From positions 620,001 through 684,000 of the forward strand of contig MU270043.1 of assembly GCA_021432635.1 (NCBI GenBank): 64,000 bases of DNA, in the 5' to 3' direction. Position 1 is the first letter of the stretch. Each line of letters begins with the position of its first letter. This stretch comes from Thozetella sp. PMI_491 (taxonomy: Eukaryota; Ascomycota; Sordariomycetes; Chaetosphaeriales; Chaetosphaeriaceae). Positions 57,162 through 64,000 of the stretch are shown piece after piece. The notes below the pieces were generated by a model. That model ran no database searches and was not told where the DNA came from. It saw nothing but the letters and a program-made list of their open reading frames with translations. Position numbers and translations under genes: made by a program.

Positions 57162-57622
57162 TGGGACGATACTCGCGTGTAGAATAAAAATCCCAGATTC
57201 GCGTCTTCGCATGATAAAGGAGTAGGAATGCATATCCAATTTTTATTTTATTTTATTTTTATTAGAAGTTACGTAGATACGATTTCTAACATGCTGCCCA
57301 GGGTGGTGCTACAGTGCCCTCGGTATACCTTATTCAGCGGTGCTTTCCCGCGGAAGCGCCCGGCGCATACCACAAAGTACCTCGAGTGTATTCTGTAGCT
57401 TTGTTTTATCGATCCCCTTTACGCTACACGCAATGAGGTTGCAGGTACGCGCATCATTATCCTGTACCTACTCTGTTGCGCCGGTTCTCCTTGTTCGTCT
57501 AGGTGCAATTCGGCGGCACAAGAGAACACACGTCTGTCTGTTAGTGCAAACCTTTTGGACATTTCTCATTTTGGCATCGTTCGACATGTGATTTTGGCGG
57601 TCAAAATCATAAGCTCAACAGC

Positions 57623-57644
57623 CCAATCGAGCGCCTCTGATTGG
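57623..57644. promoter_or_regulatory. Paired inverted CCAAT boxes upstream of erg1
   Basis: CCAAT and ATTGG in opposite orientation, separated by 12 bp. CCAAT elements bind the Hap complex, which regulates many fungal sterol genes; spacing and position fit a promoter element but the assignment is inferred. Confidence 0.3.
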
Positions 57645-57975
57645 CTCCCATCTTATGATGGTTCCCGCAGTCGAATGATCTGCCGGTGCAACCCCCCAAT
57701 TCCCCTTGCCAGGGTACCTAAATTTCACAGCTTCGATAAAGGGCATCGCGACGATAAAATCTCGAGGCCCTCCGCTTCAAATCACCCACAGGGAGCCCGC
57801 GTAACCATTGACCGACTGGACATCCGTGCTCTCCCTCCTTTTCTCTTGCCCTCGCTCGTTCCAGCCGCGTTACTGCACCTGACAGTCTCGGCATCTCAAT
57901 CTCGCCGAAACCGCACCGTCGTCCCTCCTCTCGGAGATTCTGCTTCGGACCGCTCCCGGCTAGCAGACCACGCTG

Positions 57976-57999
57976 CCCCCCCCCCCCCCCCCCCCCCCC
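57976..57999. repeat. Poly-C homopolymer, 24 nt
   Basis: Uninterrupted run of 24 C about 230 bp upstream of the preferred erg1 start. On the other strand it is a G24 run. Confidence 0.95.
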
Positions 58000-58075
58000 A
58001 GTGCGATACTTTCCACCGGGACGCTTGCAAACCCTTCTGGAGCCGTTCTCATCGCGATAAGAAGCTTTGTCATCG

Positions 58076-58105
<30 letters not shown>
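58076..58105. repeat. Poly-C homopolymer, 30 nt
   Basis: Uninterrupted run of 30 C about 120 bp upstream of the preferred erg1 start, 76 bp from the first run. Length may vary between isolates. Confidence 0.95.
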
Positions 58106-58107
<2 letters not shown>

Positions 58108-58225
58108 CTTTGATTGAATTTGATCCGTCACAGCCACTGCCGCCCTCATTGGGACGGCCTATCCTGTGTTCGAGTCCAAGCGACCCCTCTCTTCCCCGGC
58201 CCTTCTCCGTTACCGTACCGGCCCC

Positions 58226-59830
58226 ATGCCGATCGAGATCGAGTCCGAGACCGCCCGCAATGCGAAGCGGCGGTCTGAGTTGCACAAGGCCGATGCCGTA
58301 ATAGTAGGCGCTGGCCCCATGGGCTGCGCCATGGCATTTGCCCTCGCCAACCAGGGGCGCAGTGTCATCTTGCTGGAGCGGTGGATGCAAGAGCCCAACC
58401 GCATCGTCGGCGAGCTGCTCCAGCCCGGCGGTGTCGCAGCGTTGCGGAAATTGGGGCTTGAGAAGTCTCTAGAGGGGATCGATGCCATCCCTTGCCACGG
58501 CTTCCATGTGACCTACCACGGCGAGGACGTCGTGATCCCATACCCGCCGATCGACGACACGGGCAAGGTGCACGTGAAGGTGCAGCCACCGGCCAATGCC
58601 AAGTCTCTGGCTGCCAACGGGCATGCGAACGGGGGTGCGAATGGCCACGCGAACGGGAGTGCAAACGGCCACGCGAACGGTTCAAGTGATGCGGGGAAGA
58701 AAGGTGCGGTGCGGCCGCAAGGGAGGAGTTTCCACCACGGACGCTTCGTCATGAACCTGCGCAAGGCGTGCGCGGCCCACCCCATGATCACAATCTTTGA
58801 GACTGAGGTGGTAGCAACGGTCCAAGGAGAAGACAGCGACGCCGTGGTCGGCGTGGAAACGCGGACAAAAGACAGGGAGACGGGCAAGAAGACACCCGAT
58901 TACTTCTTCGGCGCGCTGACTATCATCGTCGACGGTTACGCGTCTAAGTTCCGTAAGCAGTTTATCGACAAGACTCCCGTCGTCCGCAGCCATTTCTATG
59001 CGCTAGAGCTCATCGACTGCCCTTTCCCTCCGGCTTACTTCGGTCACGTCATCATTGGGAAGGCCTTCCCTGTCCTGATGTACCAGATCGGCACGCATGA
59101 GACACGCGCGCTCATCGACGTGCCCGAGAAGGTCCGCAACGCCTGGACCAAGAAGGGCGGTGTGCATGGTTACATCAAGAACGAGGTACTGCCGACACTG
59201 CCCAAGTCGGTACAGCCCAGCGTCGAGGCTGCCCTCGCCGACGGCCAGACCATGCGCAGCATGCCCAACAGCTGGCTGCCGCCGTCGAAGCAGGCCAAGC
59301 ACGCGGGCGTCATCGTCCTCGGTGACGCCTTCAACATGCGGCATCCACTGACGGGCGGCGGCATGACCGTCGCCTTCAATGATGCTGTGTTCCTCACGAC
59401 GTTGCTCGACCCGGCCAACGTGCCAGACCTCGGCGACGCCAAGGCCGTGCATGCAGCCATGGCCAAGTTCCATTGGAAGCGCAAGTCGCTCACCAGCATC
59501 ATCAACGTGCTGGCGATGGCGCTGTACTCGCTGTTCGCCGCCCACGACCGCCAGCTGCGCGCCCTACAGCGCGGTTGCTTCCGCTACTTCGAGTATGGCT
59601 TCGTCGACGAGCCGGTGGGCCTGCTGGGTGGCCTGCTCCACCGGCCGATGGTGCTGGCATGGCACTTCTTCCGCGTCGCCTTCGTAGCCATCTGGCTCAA
59701 CGCGCTCGAGGTTTGCGGAGGGGGCGTCCTGGGCATCCTCATGCTGCCACTAGCCCTGGTGGACGCAGTGCTGATCCTCTGGAAGGCGTGTGTAGTGTTT
59801 CTCCCCATCTTCTGGGCCGAGGCAAGCTGA
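58226..59830 (+). CDS. erg1: Squalene epoxidase (squalene monooxygenase)
   Basis: Oxidises squalene to 2,3-oxidosqualene on the ER, the step hit by allylamine antifungals such as terbinafine; 534 residues, single exon. FAD-binding motifs are intact: GAGPMG near residue 31, IVDGYASKFRK and GDAFNMRHPLTGGGMTVAF. The family's membrane-binding C-terminal hydrophobic segments close the protein (VAIWLNALEVCGGGVLGILMLP is the first of two). An odd insertion at about 130-153 consists of NGHANG repeats, absent from ordinary family members, and lies between the first FAD region and the SFHHGRF strand. I prefer the ATG at 58226, which gives the typical short MPIEIE start; an in-frame ATG at 58166 would add 20 residues. 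Long C runs sit just upstream. Confidence 0.95.
   Translation: MPIEIESETARNAKRRSELHKADAVIVGAGPMGCAMAFALANQGRSVILLERWMQEPNRIVGELLQPGGVAALRKLGLEKSLEGIDAIPCHGFHVTYHGEDVVIPYPPIDDTGKVHVKVQPPANAKSLAANGHANGGANGHANGSANGHANGSSDAGKKGAVRPQGRSFHHGRFVMNLRKACAAHPMITIFETEVVATVQGEDSDAVVGVETRTKDRETGKKTPDYFFGALTIIVDGYASKFRKQFIDKTPVVRSHFYALELIDCPFPPAYFGHVIIGKAFPVLMYQIGTHETRALIDVPEKVRNAWTKKGGVHGYIKNEVLPTLPKSVQPSVEAALADGQTMRSMPNSWLPPSKQAKHAGVIVLGDAFNMRHPLTGGGMTVAFNDAVFLTTLLDPANVPDLGDAKAVHAAMAKFHWKRKSLTSIINVLAMALYSLFAAHDRQLRALQRGCFRYFEYGFVDEPVGLLGGLLHRPMVLAWHFFRVAFVAIWLNALEVCGGGVLGILMLPLALVDAVLILWKACVVFLPIFWAEAS
58615..58681 (+). repeat. Coding NGHANG repeat inside erg1
   Basis: Three NGHANG-type units (18-24 bp each, diverged at synonymous positions) inserted into the epoxidase frame. 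Confidence 0.85.
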
Positions 59831-60285
59831 GCGTGGGAATACCGCACTAGACTTCGCGCCCATGAGCGGTGGGCCGCCGAGAAAGGGGAATTTGCTCCAG
59901 GGAGCTGCATCTCTGTTAGAACAAGAAAAGATTATCGCCCACCCCAATGACAATGGGGGGTCGAAGAAGTGCCATGTATTTATTGGCAAGCACATTGTAA
60001 TCATGTACATAGCTCTTGGTTAGACGTAATCATAATGACGCCAGACATCTCGACTTTCCCGCTCACAGTTCCAACTCAATCACAAGGGGCCTGGCGTGTC
60101 GTTCTGTGGCTACACCTACATAACAACGTCGAGGGTGGCCAAAGGGCCTCCGTCCAGTGCAATTAATGCGGCTTATTGCTTGAAATGGCTAGCCGTTGTC
60201 TTAACCATGGCCCTTTGTTCTTTTTTTGTAGCATCAAACACACATTTCGTAGGTGTTGTGCCCCCCCTTGACAAACATAGCTGGG
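59831..60285. other. Intergenic between convergent genes
   Basis: 455 bp between the erg1 and alg5 stop codons. Nothing beyond probable 3' untranslated regions seen. Confidence 0.5.
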
Positions 60286-61683
60286 CTACGTCAACCGCCG
60301 TCTATATACACCAAGCATCCAGCTCGCCCGAAGCACAGCAAGACCAATGGCCATCTTGATACTGTCTTGCACCAGGCTCATCTTACTTCCGTCCACCTCG
60401 TGCCAGTGAATGGGCACTTCAGCAACCTTGATACCGTAGCTTGTGCCAATCACCGAGCCGTCTATAGAGAGCACCGGGGTGGCCGGGGCGGATTCGGCAA
60501 GCATAAGCATCTCGATGTCGAAGATCCAACCCTCCGAGTGCATGTACGGTATGATGTGGGGGAGTGAGGCGCGTGAGAAGAGCTTGAAGCCGCACTGTGT
60601 GTCCCGGATGCGAGATGTAGCAGGCGGGGTCAGGATCATCAGAACAAAGTGGAAGGACCGCATGAGAAAGTTGCGAATGGCGGACCGCTGGCGTCAGTGT
60701 TAGCAGGAGGGCTGGCGACTTAGGCAGTAAATGGAATCAAAACACTCAACATACCTTGACTACAGCCTCACTACCCACCAGGTGTGCACGGCTGCCGATA
60801 GCCACCCCCCGGTTAGAGCCGTCTACTACATCCTCCACTCCCTCGATGAGCTTGCCCAGATCCGCGAACTGGGACGCCCCATCAGCGTCGGCGAAGATGA
60901 CATACTCGCCCCGTACGTGGCGGAAACCGTGAGTGACGCCACCCCCCTTGCCCCGGTTCTTTTCTAAGGTGACTACCCGCAGGACGTCGTGCAGGCTGTG
61001 CTTCTTGGAGAACTCTAGGGCCACCTCGACCGTCCTATCTCTGCTCCCGTCGTTGACGATAATAATCTCATAGCCGGACACCGGCTTGGCCGGCACGTTG
61101 CTCTTAAAGACGAGCCGGTGCGGCGTGGTAGGGCTGCCGACCCTTGATGTAGCTGGTGCCAGGCGGGTGTTCGCATTGGGCCGGCCGAAGCGTTTGTCCA
61201 GGTATTCCACCATCTCCTCAAGGGCAGGGATAAGGCGCTTCTCTTCGTTGTAAGCCGGGATAACGACGCTCATCTCGACCTCGGCCGGCTCAATGGCTCC
61301 GGTGTCCGGCACGGGAAAGCCATCGGGGATGGTGGGGTATTTCTCGTTCAACTGTCCTTGCGCAAGCCAGCGATCATACCAGCAGGGTAGCTGCTTCGGG
61401 GCGCTGGTGGACCCGTCGGGGTTTGTGGTGAGGTATGTCTTCTCCGAGGGGAAGGGAGCGCGGGGCTTAGGGGCGATGAGGTGGAGGACAATATACACCT
61501 GCCGGTCCTTGTCAGCCAAGTCCGCACCTGCGCAATCGTCGCGAGACTCACGAGAAAAATGCCAAAGCCGCCAAGGGGGAAAAGAGAGAATAGGAGAATG
61601 TGAACTGGCATCTGCTTCACGGCGGAGTAGATGGGCCAGAGCACGCTCTCGGGGATGCTGAGCACCTGTGCGACGAGTGTCAT
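60286..61683 (-). CDS. alg5: Dolichyl-phosphate beta-glucosyltransferase Alg5
   Basis: Makes dolichyl-phosphate glucose from UDP-glucose at the ER, the donor for the last glucoses of the N-glycan precursor. The protein has 425 residues in three exons (61683-61552, 61498-60755, 60687-60286). An N-terminal membrane anchor lies at about 25-52 (HILLFSLFPLGGFGIFL). The GT2 fold shows VVIPAYNEEKRLIPALEEM, EIIIVNDGSRDRT and the DxD motif in FADADGASQF. The Alg5-type RDTQCGFKLFSR and GWIFDIEML motifs are in exons 2-3. Intron 1 is 53 bp with a CTGAC branch site. Dpm1 is excluded by the longer C-terminal region and the GFK/WIFDIE boxes. Confidence 0.95.
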
Positions 61684-64000
61684 GGTGGAATGCGACGCGG
61701 GAGTGCACGGCAGGAGGGCAAGCGACAGATGGATGAGAAAGAGGATCGGGAAAGAGACCCGCGAGCAAAGGGAGGGGGTATCAAGAGAACATGGGAAGTA
61801 AGTCAACAACGAAGGGGGGGAAACAACGTATGCACAGGGTCCACGGCCGCAACGACGGTGGATGTTCTCACGAATCGCGATGACGTTGCTCTGAGGGCGA
61901 AGCCATGTGTCCCGAACTAGGGCAAGAAAGGCTGACGAGGCTTTAATTTTGGTCATAAAGAGCTCCGCTAGGCGAGACCACAGGGCGCAAGGCTGGCCAA
62001 TGGGAGGGCCTCACCCCTGGAGATCCTTGTTGAATCGCTTGGCCAATGCCACTAGACCTGCGAACTGCCTTAGTCGCGTAAGGTCGGTACCTAGCTTCCC
62101 TAATCTCGGACGTAGGTAAGTAAGGTATCTGTCTAAGATAGTCCTTATCGATACGGCTTGCGCTGCACCAAAATATCCCATCTGGCAGCGCTTTCCTTCC
62201 AGCACCTTTTTCACCTACGGCGAATCTCTTGCGCTGTAGCCAAAGGGGCCATGTTTATTAGCAGAAATAGATGCAGCAAGCCAAAAAAAAAAAATTTTAT
62301 TCACCTCGTACCCACCGGATCAGAGCTAATATTTCGCTCTTCGCCCATGAGAAGGTAAGTCCGCTGTAAATGGACCAAAAGAAAGCAAGAAACAGGAACA
62401 GCAGCGAAGGGGCCTGGCCTACAGACCTGAGCTCACCAGACCGGGACGTTCCACATCTCTTCCCCTTATATGCCCAGCTACGGTCCGTTCTCGGAAGACC
62501 GAGCAAGAGGCAAGCGTTCTTGGGTTACAAGAACGGATATGAGGCCAGAGAGTCTCGTATGCACTCTGCCTATATATGATCCTCGGGGCAAAAGATGCCA
62601 ACGGGCCTGGCCTATCTTCCTACCTACTGTACCTAACCTCCATGGGACCTTTAGGAGGAACAACATAGCTGGACCCCCACTCCCCAGATTTTGGCGCAAG
62701 AATGTTGACCTTCTCCAAGGTACCGATACATGTGTACCAGGGCGGGTTTGGCCAGGGGGCTGTCAGGACGGCGACCATCGCTGTATTACCTAGCTTCCAT
62801 TCTCGGAACGTTGCTGACCGAGCTGCAACACGCACGATTTAGTAACCATTCCCGAGGGGAAAAAAAAAAAGAAAAAGCATGGACTGGCCTGCAGTCTGCA
62901 GCCTGCAGCCTGGCCTATGAGTCGGACTGGCTGCCGAACGAGCCTGCTGTGCCCGATAAGACGGTCTAGACGCCAACCAGACGCCTGCTGGGCCCTGCAC
63001 AACCTTGTCAAGTCGGGAACCCACTGCCGTCCACCGGGCAATGCCTAGCTCATCCTCCGAAAAGTGTCTAAATGCGTCAATATGGATACATCTTATCCCT
63101 CTCGTTCACTCCAGAGACACAAGATCTGCTAGCCAGCATGCAGTCTAAGTGCCTCAGGATTTGTCTGTCCGTGGCTTACCCTTTCAGGAGACCCCCCCCC
63201 CCTTCTCTGGCGGCTAATACATGATGGCTACTTTGCTAGCTCTCGGGCGCAATTTTCCTTTTTTACCTTCTCTGTTTTGCTTTTCGTGGACAAGTCTTCT
63301 TGACCTAACGCATCACGTCAAGCTTGATTGGTGGGATGAGACTACCATTGTGTAGGTGGTATGTACATACGACCTACGACCTACAGTAGCTAGTCGGTCT
63401 CACCTAACTAGAGCAGCCATGTTCTGCGCAAGGGTCCGGGTGGCTCTTGGGTGTCATTGGCTTTTTCGCTTCCAGCCGTGGGTGCCATCCATCGGGGATC
63501 AGCCGTTAAGGCACGAACGGTATTCGCTATTGCAACCACCGCCATAGAAGGCCATCGCAGTGGTCACCACGAATCTGGCGTAGCAACAAATGCCCAACTC
63601 GGCGCGTGCCTCCGCGCGCTAACTGTCCCTGCGCCTACCACTACAACAACAGCGAGGTTCATATCGTCATTGAGGCCAGAGACAGGGCCGCCTTTCAAGG
63701 AGTACATGACCCTCGCGCGGAAGTGAGGCCGAGAGGCAGCTGGCGCTCCCCAGACTCTCCACCGTTCCACCATGACAGAAAAGCAAGCCTCCCGCTGGCC
63801 CCAGGCTCGGTCACCGCATGGTGGCGGCGAGTCAGGAGGGCCGCCCCAGGCATCTAAGCAGCCACTCTGTCCCGGCAGCTGCGCGGCCGTGCCTCTGCGC
63901 GTCTCTTTGGGCTACCGGTTGGCAGAGACGTCGACGCTCCCCGCGCTCCCCCCCCCGATGGGGCTTCACCGGTGGCGCCACGAGTGCATTTCGTCCTACC
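61684..64000. other. Right-hand intergenic region, no gene seen
   Basis: 2.3 kb upstream of alg5 to the window edge. Contains alg5's promoter, an A12 run at 62283-62294 and several TACCTA/TAGGTA words near 62110 and 63370. Short open frames lack domain sense; a gene beginning past the edge cannot be excluded. Confidence 0.45.

Larger units (their letters stand above)
57162..58225. promoter_or_regulatory. erg1 upstream region with poly-C runs
   Basis: About 1.06 kb between the PPR-like stop and the preferred erg1 start. A CCAAT box (57623-57627) faces an inverted one (ATTGG, 57640-57644) 12 bp away, about 590 bp upstream of the ATG. Two very long C runs lie close to the start and probably in the leader. 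An open frame across this segment with proline runs is best seen as noise from the C tracts. Confidence 0.45.

Noticed and set aside
57555-58301. 248-residue frame with two proline runs overlapping the erg1 start
   Set aside because: The prolines come from the poly-C tracts; the remaining sequence has no coding character and the erg1 frame overlaps its end.

Overview
The window is a gene-dense stretch of chromosome from a filamentous ascomycete, probably a Sordariomycete. Introns are short (about 49-134 bp, a few longer), with GT...AG ends and CTGAC-like branch sites. Protein families include NTE1, the EglC GPI-anchored glucanase, Zn2Cys6 regulators and EMP70. I placed the exon borders by hand; in every multi-exon gene the exon lengths sum to a whole number of codons and phases agree at each junction. 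I found no rRNA gene, convincing tRNA gene, CRISPR array, transposon or virus-like element.

Layout, left to right: Zn2Cys6 transcription factor (-, 1147-3792); mitochondrial RNA helicase Suv3 (-, 5999-8369), divergent from a VAMP7-type longin SNARE (+, 8724-9506); Env9-like SDR oxidoreductase (-, 10616-12091), divergent from a G-patch protein (+, 12604-13317); full-length ABCC transporter (-, 13898-18802); EglC-type GPI-anchored GH17 glucanase (+, 22203-23683); beta-propeller/PI-PLC-X fusion (-, 24175-26118); Yke4/KE4-type ZIP transporter (+, 27252-28826); arrestin-fold protein (+, 32203-33744); EMP70/TM9SF nonaspanin (+, 36893-39247); aromatic amino-acid-type PLP decarboxylase (+, 40455-42252); small repeat-bearing membrane protein (-, 42550-43053); lysophospholipase NTE1 (-, 43892-48582), divergent from eIF2-alpha (+, 49214-50548); inner membrane protease Imp2 (+, 50959-51646); Mme1-like mitochondrial carrier (+, 52047-53451); PPR-like protein (+, 53940-57161); squalene epoxidase Erg1 (+, 58226-59830); and Alg5 (-, 60286-61683). 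The last 2.3 kb and several 3-kb gaps hold no gene I can support.

The genes are mostly housekeeping and do not form a biosynthetic cluster. Two loose themes recur. One is mitochondrial maintenance (Suv3, Imp2, the carrier, the PPR protein). The other is the endomembrane and cell surface (VAMP, TM9, ZIP, NTE1, Alg5, Erg1, the ABC transporter, EglC). Intergenic DNA is rich in G/C homopolymers and (GA)n repeats, most strikingly two poly-C runs of 24 and 30 nt just upstream of erg1. I see no clear new biological system. The most unusual items are the zinc cluster divided over three exons with a GC-AG intron and a 31-nt micro-exon, the propeller/PI-PLC fusion, a 19-nt last exon carrying the TM9 sorting signal, and low-complexity additions to Env9, Erg1 and the small membrane protein.
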